Source of the DNA: Nitrospirota bacterium
GTDB lineage: Bacteria > Nitrospinota_A > UBA7883 > JACRGQ01
NCBI GenBank assembly: GCA_024275955.1
Contig: JAJRYD010000036.1
Location: forward strand, 1 to 64,000
Direction: 5' to 3'
Length of the DNA: 64,000 nucleotides
A program made the position numbers and the translations under genes. The notes beneath the pieces are model-generated. The model ran no database searches. It was not told the origin of the DNA and saw nothing but the letters and a program-made list of their open reading frames with translations. Each line of letters starts with the position of its first letter. The first letter of the stretch is position 1. Shown here piece after piece: positions 23,236 through 31,479 of the stretch.

Positions 23236-24933
23236 TTAGTCACCTATCATCTCTCTCGCGTGCTGGCGCGCGGCATGGGTTATCTCTTTACCTGCCTGCA
23301 TCCGCGCAAGCTCTTCTACCCGTTCTTCGCTGTCTAAGAGGCTGATTGAAACGATCGTATTGTTCCGCGAGCTTTCCTTTTTCACGACATAGTGGTGGTC
23401 CGCCTGTCTGGCAATCTGCGGCAGGTGGGTTATGCACAAAATTTGGCAGTTTTTCGATAGTTTTTTAAGCTTTTCACCGACAAGGTCGGCGGTTTTTCCG
23501 CCTATACCGCTATCTATTTCGTCGAAGACCAGCACAGGTACCGGCTGAACCTTGCCTGTCGCGCATTTAAGCCCCAGCATTACCCGAGAAATCTCCCCGC
23601 CAGAGGCAACCTTCGTAAGCGGCATCGGCTTTTGCCCTTCGTTTGTGGAGATAAGGAACCTAAAATCCCCAAACCCTCTTTGAAAAATTTTTGTCTGTTT
23701 TTTGTTAAGCATAAGGCCGTCTGTCGCATCGGCCAAAGTTACCTCTATCTCGAACTTTGCGTTTTCCATATTCAGGCCTTTTAGTTCGGTCTCAACAGCC
23801 TGCTTAAACTCTTTTACTCCGTCTATTCTTTTTTCGTGAAGCTTCCCCGCCATTTCTGTCAGATTTTTTTTAATACTTTCAAATTCGTTTTCAAGAATCT
23901 CTTTTTTTGCATCTGCGGATTCGATTAGGGAGAGTTCTGTTTTTGCCTCTTCGGCCATCTTAATCAAACCTGCTAGGCTAGCGCCGTACTTTCTTTTTAG
24001 CTTTTCTATAAGCGACTGCCGTTCCTCCACTGTTTCCAGCCGTTGGCTGTCGTTTTCGAGAGACGAGCAGTAGGACTGGATCTCCATCGCCGCGTCCGAA
24101 ACAGCCGATGCCGCGCCCGAAAAGATGCCGGCATATTTTTCAAAAAACGGGTCGGTTTCTTTTAGCCGTTCCATTTTGCCTGCCGCCTCTTCTATGCGGG
24201 AAATGGCAGAATTGTCCGATTCGTAAAGTTTTGTAAAAACCTCTCCGCCCGCCTCTTTTATCTTTTCCGCGTTGGCAAGAATTTTTTGCTCTGCCTCAAG
24301 CTCGCCTTCCTCTTTTTCTTTTAACTCCGCTTTTTCAAGTTCCGATAGTTTAAATTCGAGAAATTCTTTTTTGACAGCCGCTTCTTTCTGTTTCTCATTG
24401 AGTAAGTTTATTTCCTCTTTTTTCTTTTTAAGCTCCGTAAAGATAGCGGAAACCTTGCTTGCCTCATCTTCAAGACTAAGGTACCCGTCAAGCCATCTGA
24501 GATGAGTCTCTTTTTTTAAAAGCGCCTGATGCTCATGCTGTCCATGTATGTCGACCATTTTTTCTCCGCCGTTTTTAAGCGTCGATAGAATTATTGAGGA
24601 GCCGTTTACAAACGCTCGGCTTTTGCCCTCTTTTTGTAAAAGCCTGCGTATTATAAACGCCCCGTCTTCCGGCTCGATACCTTCTTTCTCAAAGTCTAGT
24701 ATCGGCAGGGCGGTATCTTCTGCGTTTTCAAAGACAGCTTCGGCGGAACCGTTTTTCTCGTGGTTTTTGAGTATGGAATAGTCGGCCCTCTCTCCAAGTA
24801 TAAGCTGAAGGGCAGAGAGTATCATAGATTTGCCTGCCCCTGTTTCGCCGGTAAGGATGTTAAGACCGCTGTTAAACTCTATCGAAAGGTCATCTATAAG
24901 GCCTATATTTTTGAGCTTGAGCCTTTTTAACAT
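23236..24933 (-). CDS. recN: DNA repair protein RecN
   Basis: The 565-residue SMC-like ATPase acts in double-strand-break repair. The N-terminal head starts MLKRLKLKNIGLIDDLSIEF with Walker A GETGAGKSM (about 32-40). Central coiled-coil arms (about 150-370) follow, and the C-terminal head has ASGGEISRVMLGLK (signature) and VLVFDEIDSGIGGKTADLV (Walker B). Length is normal for RecN. It is the last gene of a long minus-strand series; the GGDEF gene upstream ends 13 bases before its ATG. Confidence 0.95.
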   Translation of the reverse strand: MLKRLKLKNIGLIDDLSIEFNSGLNILTGETGAGKSMILSALQLILGERADYSILKNHEKNGSAEAVFENAEDTALPILDFEKEGIEPEDGAFIIRRLLQKEGKSRAFVNGSSIILSTLKNGGEKMVDIHGQHEHQALLKKETHLRWLDGYLSLEDEASKVSAIFTELKKKKEEINLLNEKQKEAAVKKEFLEFKLSELEKAELKEKEEGELEAEQKILANAEKIKEAGGEVFTKLYESDNSAISRIEEAAGKMERLKETDPFFEKYAGIFSGAASAVSDAAMEIQSYCSSLENDSQRLETVEERQSLIEKLKRKYGASLAGLIKMAEEAKTELSLIESADAKKEILENEFESIKKNLTEMAGKLHEKRIDGVKEFKQAVETELKGLNMENAKFEIEVTLADATDGLMLNKKQTKIFQRGFGDFRFLISTNEGQKPMPLTKVASGGEISRVMLGLKCATGKVQPVPVLVFDEIDSGIGGKTADLVGEKLKKLSKNCQILCITHLPQIARQADHHYVVKKESSRNNTIVSISLLDSEERVEELARMQAGKEITHAARQHAREMIGD

Positions 24934-24945
24934 ATACTTTTCAGC

Positions 24946-25998
24946 TTACTCGGTATGAACTTGGTTCCGCCCGTTTTCCTTCGCGTGGTAAAGAGCCTTA
25001 TCGGCTCTGCCTATCGCGGTTTCTGCCGTATCTCCAGAGATTAGCTCTGTAACTCCGGTGCTTAATGTAACCGAAACAGCTTTGCCCCGCACTGTTATTG
25101 CCGTTTTGTCAATAGCTTTGCGGATTTTTTCAGCCTCTGTTTCGCACGCGGCAAGGTTGGAGCCATGCAGTATGACGGCAAACTCTTCTCCGCCGTAACG
25201 GCATGGTATAGCTTCTTTTGGCAATACCTGTTTTAGTTCCATCCCGAATGTGGTGAGTAGCCTGTCACCCATAAGGTGGCCGTAGGTATCGTTGAATTTT
25301 TTAAAATAATCTATATCAAGCATCATAAGCGAGCAGGCTTTTCCCGTGGAATTTCTTTCGAAATGCTCAATAAGCTTTTCATCAAAATGCCTTCGGTTGC
25401 CCAGCTGAGTAAGGTTATCTGTATGAGCCTCTTTTTTCGCTTCGGCAAGTTCATCACCGAGCTGGCTCAACTGCTGGGAAGATTTCAGTAACTTCTCTCT
25501 TATGGAATCATTGGTTTTAGTTGCCTCAGCGGTGTCCTTTACAAGCAGGCTTAGGACATCTCCGATGTCCTCGATCTTTTCGGCGCTTTCTATCTCGGTC
25601 AGGTAGTTCTGGAGTTTATCTCCGTAACCGGAAGTCGATTGACTGCTATTGATAATTTCTTTCAGCGCGTTGGCCAGAAGGTTCGCCGCTCTTTTGCTTG
25701 CCGCTTGAGTCGCCTTTATTTCAGTAGCCAGTTTTTTCCTTGCCTCCGTGGTCAAATCGCGCGTGTAATGCCGTTTATACAGCCCTTCCATTACGGCCGG
25801 CGTGAAGGCAGATTTTTTGTTAAGCAGGTCGTCCAGCTCTTTTCTTATCTCCTCATGGTCGTTTTTAAAATAGTCGTACCAGATTCGATAGTTGTCGGGA
25901 GTCATCGGAATCCTTTTTTCCGAAAGAAACGAAATCGCCTGCTTTACTGTTTTACGACTGCTTAAAGCTGTTTTTTTAGAATTTTCATTGTTAGTCAT
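24946..25998 (-). CDS. Diguanylate cyclase (GGDEF protein)
   Basis: The 350-residue protein has an N-terminal helical sensor-like region of unknown family (about 10-170, starting with a VKQAISFLSEKRIPMTPDNYRIWYDYF segment seen in other GGDEF proteins), a coiled linker, and a C-terminal GGDEF domain. The catalytic signature is intact as RYGGEEFAVIL, with LDIDYFKKFNDTYGHLMGD before it. No RxxD inhibitory site is evident before the signature. It makes c-di-GMP, which the PilZ protein at 51792 could bind. The ATG at 25998 overlaps the nadK stop by 8 bases (ATGACTAA), so translation is probably coupled; an upstream start at 26025 is less likely. Confidence 0.9.
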   Translation of the reverse strand: MTNNENSKKTALSSRKTVKQAISFLSEKRIPMTPDNYRIWYDYFKNDHEEIRKELDDLLNKKSAFTPAVMEGLYKRHYTRDLTTEARKKLATEIKATQAASKRAANLLANALKEIINSSQSTSGYGDKLQNYLTEIESAEKIEDIGDVLSLLVKDTAEATKTNDSIREKLLKSSQQLSQLGDELAEAKKEAHTDNLTQLGNRRHFDEKLIEHFERNSTGKACSLMMLDIDYFKKFNDTYGHLMGDRLLTTFGMELKQVLPKEAIPCRYGGEEFAVILHGSNLAACETEAEKIRKAIDKTAITVRGKAVSVTLSTGVTELISGDTAETAIGRADKALYHAKENGRNQVHTE

Positions 25999-26860
25999 GG
26001 TGGCTTGAAGAGCCTCCCCACCCAAGCTTGCCTCTTAGCGTGTCAAAATGTGTTCTACCGGGAACTTTTAACAGCTGGGTTGTATGCCGGGACTTATAAA
26101 TGGTCAAATGGTCATGTTCGTTTATGTCGATACTCTCCTGCCCATCCAGTGTTGCTATAACCTCGTCTTGCTCTTCGCAGATATCGATCTCTATTATCGA
26201 ATCGCCCGGTATTACCAACGGTCTGTTAGAGAGCGTGTGCGGGCAGATGGGGCATATTGCCATAGCGTCAATAGTAGGGTAGAGAATTGGGCCACCGGCG
26301 CTTAAAGCGTATGCCGTAGACCCTGTAGGGCTAGAAATTATCAGCCCGTCCGCTTTATACCTTGTAACATATTTTTTATTTACAGATATCGTAAGCTCTA
26401 TCATTTTGGCGATGTTCTTGCGGCTAAGCACAACGTCGTTTAGCGCTAGGTTTGTGCTGGTGGTGTGGTCGTTTTCTATTTTTATATCGATCATCGCCCT
26501 TTCCTGTATTTCGAAGTCGCCGTCCTTTATTTTTACAAGAGCTTCTTCCAGCTCATCAAGTGAAACTTCCGTAATAAATCCAAGACTTCCAAGATTTACT
26601 CCCAATAGCGGTATCGAATGAGAGGTAGCCTTGCGGGCAGTGGCCAGAAACGTGCCGTCTCCGCCAAGTACGATAAGGGCGTCTATAGATTCAAGAAGCT
26701 TGGAATGCTCCAGCCCTTCTCCCTTTATAAGCTTTGCGGAGGTTCGGTCGATGAGAATTTTTATGCCGTTTTTCTCTCCCCATCTCATTACCTGACGGAT
26801 AGCGTCGGGCGCAAGAGGGTTTTGCGGTTTTACCACAAGTCCAAGCGTCGATATTTTCAT
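25991..26860 (-). CDS. nadK: NAD kinase
   Basis: The 289-residue enzyme phosphorylates NAD to NADP. The diagnostic GGDGTFLATAR (about 65-75) carries the catalytic Asp, followed by GVNLGSLGFITE, NDVVLSR and SSPTGSTAYALSAGGPI, all in order. Length matches bacterial NadK. It lies in a minus-strand operon behind the AmgK-like kinase gene (27-base gap) and overlaps the GGDEF gene. NadK followed by RecN is a common pairing in many bacteria; here a GGDEF gene sits between them. Confidence 0.96.
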   Translation of the reverse strand: MKISTLGLVVKPQNPLAPDAIRQVMRWGEKNGIKILIDRTSAKLIKGEGLEHSKLLESIDALIVLGGDGTFLATARKATSHSIPLLGVNLGSLGFITEVSLDELEEALVKIKDGDFEIQERAMIDIKIENDHTTSTNLALNDVVLSRKNIAKMIELTISVNKKYVTRYKADGLIISSPTGSTAYALSAGGPILYPTIDAMAICPICPHTLSNRPLVIPGDSIIEIDICEEQDEVIATLDGQESIDINEHDHLTIYKSRHTTQLLKVPGRTHFDTLRGKLGWGGSSSHHD

Positions 26861-26887
26861 TAATGCGCAACTCCGATATTTTTTCAG

Positions 26888-27856
26888 TTAGGCTAGTAGT
26901 GATAGTATCAGGTCGGTATCTTTCTCCAAACCGTTTATTTTGCTGATGTTTGACCTTATGTAGCTTACCGTGGCAGGAATATATTTGAGGTAGGTCTCAT
27001 TTTTTTGGGAAACCGCCTGAAAACCAAAGGTTCCCAATGCCTTAAGGTTGCGTTGTAAGGCGACCCTGTAAAGCATATCTAAAAAATCTTTACTCTGGGC
27101 GGTTTCCCTGCTCTTAAACTTGAGCCGGCCCAGATAGTAGTCCAGCAGGTCATCCCTGTCGGCATCGTCCAGCTTTACATACGAGTCGAACATAAGTGAG
27201 GCGAGGTCGTACTGTAAAGGCCCCATACGGGCATCCTGAAAATCGAGTACGAAATATCTGCCGTTTTTAATCATTATGTTGCGCGCGTGGTAGTCTCTGT
27301 GGGTAAATACCGTCGGCTCTTTCGCAATCGGCCTCACCAGATTTTGAAAAGCTGTTTCAAGTTTTTCCTTTTCATTTTGCGTTAGTTTCTTTTTGTTAAG
27401 GCCCTCAATAAACCAGTAGGTAGTAAAGTTCATTTCGTACATCAGTTTTTCCATGTCGAAACTGCGGTTTGCCGCTGGGGCGGAGCTGTCTATCCTCTTT
27501 GTTCCTTCCACCTGCATCGTTACCAGCGTGTCGAGCGCCCTTGGATAGTGTTCCATTATTTTCTCTCTGTTTCCGTCGGCCACGGTATCTTCCAGCAAGG
27601 TATCACCGCAGTCTTCAAGGTATATAAGGCCTTCGTCGGGGTTTGTGAAGTAAACGGCAGGCACAGTAACACCGCATTCCTCAAGAAAATCCCTTAGCAA
27701 AAGAAAATCGTCGGTATCCTCACTGTAAGGCTCTTTTTTCATCATAATTAGATTTTTGGGAACGGAATTTTCGTCTTCAAACGTTAGACGATAGTACGAC
27801 CGGCCGGAGGCATCTCCGGTTAATTTTTTAAGCGTAAAATCGTTGCTATCGTGCAT
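26888..27856 (-). CDS. APH-fold sugar kinase, AmgK-like
   Basis: The 322-residue protein has the aminoglycoside-phosphotransferase fold. The N-lobe begins LKKLTGDASGRSYYRL and includes NLIMMKKEP; the catalytic loop THRDYHARNIM (about 198-208) and the metal motif FVLDFQDARMGPLQYDLASL follow. This combination is typical of AmgK, the anomeric MurNAc/GlcNAc kinase of peptidoglycan recycling, and of related phosphotransferases. The usual neighbour murU (a nucleotidyltransferase) is absent from the window. It overlaps waaA by 11 bases. An aminoglycoside-resistance role is unlikely given the housekeeping operon. Confidence 0.75.
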   Translation of the reverse strand: MHDSNDFTLKKLTGDASGRSYYRLTFEDENSVPKNLIMMKKEPYSEDTDDFLLLRDFLEECGVTVPAVYFTNPDEGLIYLEDCGDTLLEDTVADGNREKIMEHYPRALDTLVTMQVEGTKRIDSSAPAANRSFDMEKLMYEMNFTTYWFIEGLNKKKLTQNEKEKLETAFQNLVRPIAKEPTVFTHRDYHARNIMIKNGRYFVLDFQDARMGPLQYDLASLMFDSYVKLDDADRDDLLDYYLGRLKFKSRETAQSKDFLDMLYRVALQRNLKALGTFGFQAVSQKNETYLKYIPATVSYIRSNISKINGLEKDTDLILSLLA

Positions 27857-29108
27857 TGAGTTTTGCTATCTCGTCTACCGTTTTGCCTAGCGACCCTTGG
27901 TTTTGGAGGATAGCTTTTCGGCCAGATTCGCCCATTTTTTTTCTAACGTTTTCATCAGAAAGAATGGTTGCAATAGCTGTTTCCAGCTCGCTACTATCGG
28001 CAAGCTGTAGCGCGCCGTCTGCCGTAATAAGGGTTGAGGAAATATCACGAAAATTGTGCATATACGGCCCAAAAAGCACCGGCAGTTCCCAGCTTGCCGG
28101 CTCTAGCGGGTTCTGTCCGCCGTGAGGGATGAAGCTTCCTCCCATTACCGCCAAATCGGCCCCCCCGTAAAGAGTGCCAAGCTCGCCTACGGTGTCGAGT
28201 ACCAGCACTTTATCTGGGCTTTCGCTTTTTGAGCGTTGCGCTGGAAGCAGGTCGAACTTGGTGCAGAGCATCGCTATCTCTCTTCCGCGCTCCGGGTGGC
28301 GGGGGGCTATGATGGTAAACAATCCGGGAAATTTCTTTTTTAAGCTGATAAATGTTTTTATAAAAAGCTCATCTTCCCCGAAATGAGTGCTGGCAAAAAT
28401 AATTACGCACGCACTCTCGGGCAGTTCGAACTTTTTTCTAATTTCATTTCTATTAGCTGTCGATACCTCCGGCAAAGGTATGTCGAACTTTATGCTTCCC
28501 GCTATTTCTATCGCTTCCTTTTTCGCGCCGAGAGAGGCTATTCTTTTCGCGTCGATTTCCGACTGCATCAAAAGCTTATCAATGCCGGATATCGCTGGCG
28601 AGAGGATGCTTTTTGCCTTAAGATATTTGTTGTAAGAGTTGTCCGATATCCTTCCGTTTATCAGCATGGTAGGGATATAGGCCTGTTTACAGTTTTTTAG
28701 GAAGTTCGGCCATATTTCCGTTTCCATAAAGATGAATTTTGACGGTTTAAAAAAGGCAAGCGCCGACTTGACGGCGAAAGGAAAATCATACGGATAAAAA
28801 AATAGGATTACTTTTTCGGTAAGTTTTTTCCGCGCCACTTCCATTCCTGTCATAGTGCTTACGGAAAAGATAATTTTTGTTTCTGTGTTTTCTGCCAAAA
28901 GCCTATCTACTAACGGAACCGCCGTATTGGTCTCGCCGACAGATACGGCATGAACCCATATCGCCCCGGGGGGAGGCTTTGGGATTGTGTATATGCCGAA
29001 CTTTTGCTTCAGGCTTTTGCAGGTTTCTTTGCCCCGTATTATCCGATAGACAAAATACGGCCATCCTACTAGGAGGATTAGGTACGAAGCTAGATTTAAA
29101 AAGAGCAT
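27846..29108 (-). CDS. waaA: 3-deoxy-D-manno-octulosonic acid (Kdo) transferase
   Basis: The 420-residue GT30 enzyme adds Kdo to lipid A at the inner membrane. An N-terminal membrane anchor (about 1-18) is followed by PPPGAIWVHAVSVGET, with the glycine-rich acceptor region, KFIFMETEIWPNFL with the catalytic Glu region, and the CMP-Kdo-binding VMGGSFIPHGGQNPLEPASW. Its presence shows the cell makes lipopolysaccharide. A GTG at 29117 that overlaps the previous stop is an alternative start; the ATG at 29108 has GAGG close upstream. The gene sits between the DUF374 acyltransferase and the AmgK-like kinase. Confidence 0.93.
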   Translation of the reverse strand: MLFLNLASYLILLVGWPYFVYRIIRGKETCKSLKQKFGIYTIPKPPPGAIWVHAVSVGETNTAVPLVDRLLAENTETKIIFSVSTMTGMEVARKKLTEKVILFFYPYDFPFAVKSALAFFKPSKFIFMETEIWPNFLKNCKQAYIPTMLINGRISDNSYNKYLKAKSILSPAISGIDKLLMQSEIDAKRIASLGAKKEAIEIAGSIKFDIPLPEVSTANRNEIRKKFELPESACVIIFASTHFGEDELFIKTFISLKKKFPGLFTIIAPRHPERGREIAMLCTKFDLLPAQRSKSESPDKVLVLDTVGELGTLYGGADLAVMGGSFIPHGGQNPLEPASWELPVLFGPYMHNFRDISSTLITADGALQLADSSELETAIATILSDENVRKKMGESGRKAILQNQGSLGKTVDEIAKLNAR

Positions 29109-29116
29109 CGCCCTCA

Positions 29117-29815
29117 CTAGAAAGATTTCCCAGCCAGTTTTGTTATCCGGTTAAGCTCTGCTTCTAGTTCCATATTTTTTGCTTCCAGCTCATCTTTATC
29201 GGCTTTGCGCCCCACTGTTATTGTTTTTCCTACAGCCATGTTTATTTTCGAAAACGGAAGAGGGAAAATTGTCTTGTCCCAGCTGTTGGCCTCTTTTTTC
29301 CATTGTGCGTCGTATGCTACAGGTATTATAGGCGCCCCGGTCAGCCTTGCGACGTAAACGGAACCCATTTGCGCTTTTCGTGCGGGGCCTCTAGAGCCGT
29401 CGGCTACTAGTGCCGCGCTAAACCCAAGCTTTACTTTTTTCGCGATGGCGATAAGCGAGCCGCGCGGGTTCTCAAATGTTGAGCCTCTGGCGGTAGATAT
29501 ATTAAATATCTTTTGCACGCCGTTTAGAATATTGCCGTCGGCGCTTGGAGAGACAAGCACTACCCACTCTTTTCCCTGAGCGAAACCGCGCAGTATAAGT
29601 TTTAGCCATCTCCCGCGTGTCGCATACCGAGAGGTGATATAGACCATATCGCCATGCCACATCGGCATTACGCATGTCTGGTCCAAAAGTGCCGAATCGT
29701 CCCGTTCGCCGACGATTTTTACCCTAACGGTAAGCGCTATTATCATGAGATAGAGCGAGATTATAGGCGGGACTATGATTCCGGTAATAAACTGTCCAAA
29801 CTGTTTTTTATTCAC
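29117..29815 (-). CDS. DUF374 lysophospholipid acyltransferase-like protein
   Basis: The 232-residue protein has an N-terminal membrane segment (about 8-32) and the DUF374 version of the acyltransferase motifs: MPMWHGDMVYI (HxxxxD-type, about 50-60) and AALVADGSRGPARKAQMGSVYVARLTGAPIIPVAYDA. DUF374 proteins lie next to waaA in many didermic genomes and are thought to acylate lipid A or phospholipids. Here the stop codon touches the start of the waaA frame, so the two genes are almost certainly co-expressed. The exact acceptor is unknown. Confidence 0.87.
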   Translation of the reverse strand: MNKKQFGQFITGIIVPPIISLYLMIIALTVRVKIVGERDDSALLDQTCVMPMWHGDMVYITSRYATRGRWLKLILRGFAQGKEWVVLVSPSADGNILNGVQKIFNISTARGSTFENPRGSLIAIAKKVKLGFSAALVADGSRGPARKAQMGSVYVARLTGAPIIPVAYDAQWKKEANSWDKTIFPLPFSKINMAVGKTITVGRKADKDELEAKNMELEAELNRITKLAGKSF

Positions 29816-29824
29816 TGCCGAGCG

Positions 29825-30595
29825 TTATGTTTCCTTTTTTGTCGGGGGTAGAGCGTCGGCAATCTTTTTGAAAGGTTCAAAAAGATCCATCGGTATCGGG
29901 AAGATGGTGGTGCTGTTATTTTCTGCCGCTATCTCTTTAAGGGTTTGAAGGTACCTGAGCTGAAGCGATACCGGATGTTTGCCCATCATCTGCGCCGCTT
30001 CGAGAAGCTTTACCGAAGCTTGCAGTTCGCCCTCTGCGTTTATTATCTTTGCGCGTCTTTCACGCTCCGCTTCGGCCTGCTTTGCCATCGCCCGTTTCAT
30101 TTCGTCCGGCAGGTCGACATGCTTGATAGCTACCGATGTTACTTTTATTCCCCATGGATCTGTGTGTCTATCTAGAACTGCCTGAATAAGAGGGTTTATT
30201 TTTTCCTGCTCGGCCAGCAGTTCGTCCAGCTCCGATTTGCCGAGTATCTCCCGCAAGGTAGTTTGTGCCATCAGCGAAGTGTTGTAGTGATAACCCTCGA
30301 CTTTTATTATAGCTTTCTCGGCCTCCATCACCCGGTACATAACTACGGCGTTAACCGTAATGGAGACATTGTCTTTGGTTATTATATCTTGCGGTGGAAC
30401 ATCAAGAGCTACGATTCTTATGTCTACCCTGTCCATCGTTTGCAGAAACGGTATTACCAGCTTAATCCCTTCGGAATAGGTGGTGGTGTACTTGCCGAGA
30501 GTAAAAATAACTCCCCTCTCATACTGCTTTATAATTTTGACGGAACTGGCAATGAACATCAGAATTAATACTGACACACCGAATAATGAGAACAT
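29825..30595 (-). CDS. Slipin-family SPFH/band 7 protein
   Basis: The 256-residue protein starts with a membrane segment (about 1-18), then the SPFH domain (about 22-180) with [41 protein letters not shown] and [17 protein letters not shown] helical, coiled-coil C-terminal part ([26 protein letters not shown]) mediates oligomerisation in this family. Slipins form membrane-associated rings or microdomains and are often paired with an NfeD protease-like partner, which is absent here. It lies 10 bases upstream of the DUF374 gene in the same operon. Confidence 0.92.
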   Translation of the reverse strand: MFSLFGVSVLILMFIASSVKIIKQYERGVIFTLGKYTTTYSEGIKLVIPFLQTMDRVDIRIVALDVPPQDIITKDNVSITVNAVVMYRVMEAEKAIIKVEGYHYNTSLMAQTTLREILGKSELDELLAEQEKINPLIQAVLDRHTDPWGIKVTSVAIKHVDLPDEMKRAMAKQAEAERERRAKIINAEGELQASVKLLEAAQMMGKHPVSLQLRYLQTLKEIAAENNSTTIFPIPMDLFEPFKKIADALPPTKKET

Positions 30596-30640
30596 AGCGA
30601 ACCTCCAAATTCTTTAATTCGGCTACATCATATCCTATTT

Positions 30641-31300
30641 TCAGCTACGGCTCTCCATTAAAACGTGCAGAATACCTTTGCCGTCCTCGTTTATCTCGGT
30701 TATTTTAAATTTTTTACCGAAAATTGCCCTTATCTCTTTTTTTGAGGAAAAGCGGTCGTAATGATTTTTGTGCAGTACGAATCCTCTTCCATACTTTTTT
30801 CCGTCGCTATGCGTAAAGTTTTCGCCGAAGCATGAAAGCATATAGTACCCGCCGCGCGCCATCATGCGGGAGATAAAACCTAGGTAGGCGCCTGTATCGT
30901 TCCTTCTGATATGGTGAAAAACACCGTAATCTATTATCAGACCGAACCGACCCTCTTTAAAAGGGAACCTAAAGATATCTCCGTTTATGTAGAGCGGTTT
31001 TTTGCCCTTCCCCCGCTTCGCCGTTCTTAAAGCCCTCTTTTGGTATTCGATTCCTATTACCATAAAGCCTATGTTATGTATAAAAACCGAGTGTCGCCCA
31101 TCTCCGCACCCAAGATCCAGCGCGGTCTTGGTTTTGACGCGCCGCGCTACTTTTTTGGATTGCCTTATAACAAACGGGTCAGGCTTTCCGTCTATCGACC
31201 ATGGAGTATTTTGGGTATCGTATGCTTTCTCATAAAAACTGTTCTGCCTGTTGTAAAGCTTTTCCCCTGAAAGAGCGAATATCGGCTTTTGTTTCTTCAT
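30641..31300 (-). CDS. Class I SAM-dependent methyltransferase
   Basis: The 219-residue protein shows motif I ALDLGCGDGRHSVFI (about 60-74), the acidic end of strand 2 (VIGIEYQKRAL), NGDIFRFPF and LIIDYGVFHHIRR as motif IV. The N-terminal YEKAYDTQNTPWSIDGKPDPFV is the kind of segment found in TehB/thiopurine-type small-molecule methyltransferases. Substrate is unknown. The ATG at 31300 is preferred over a TTG two codons earlier. It is the most upstream gene of the minus-strand series that ends with recN. Confidence 0.85.
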   Translation of the reverse strand: MKKQKPIFALSGEKLYNRQNSFYEKAYDTQNTPWSIDGKPDPFVIRQSKKVARRVKTKTALDLGCGDGRHSVFIHNIGFMVIGIEYQKRALRTAKRGKGKKPLYINGDIFRFPFKEGRFGLIIDYGVFHHIRRNDTGAYLGFISRMMARGGYYMLSCFGENFTHSDGKKYGRGFVLHKNHYDRFSSKKEIRAIFGKKFKITEINEDGKGILHVLMESRS

Positions 31301-31326
31301 GCGCAAATTAGCAGTTTAAATATTTT

Positions 31327-31354
31327 TTGATAAATTATCTCTGGCTGTTATTAT
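31327..31354 (+). promoter_or_regulatory. Possible promoter for the CBS sensor kinase gene
   Basis: TTGATA (31327-31332) and TATTAT (31349-31354) are spaced by 16 bases. It would give a leader of about 120 bases before the ATG at 31480. The match is only fair. Confidence 0.3.
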
Positions 31355-31479
31355 AGCTTGTGTGAATCGTAAATGCTTTTTTAACTGGCTGGACGCGACA
31401 TCTGTTTTTCCAGCCGACACAGTTTGATTAGGCCTTTTTTGCCGGAAAGACCTGATTGATTTTTCTACTCTGAGTTGCT

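Noticed and set aside
26888-27856. Aminoglycoside-resistance kinase
   Set aside because: The APH fold is shared, but the operon with waaA and nadK and the AmgK-like motifs indicate a housekeeping sugar kinase.
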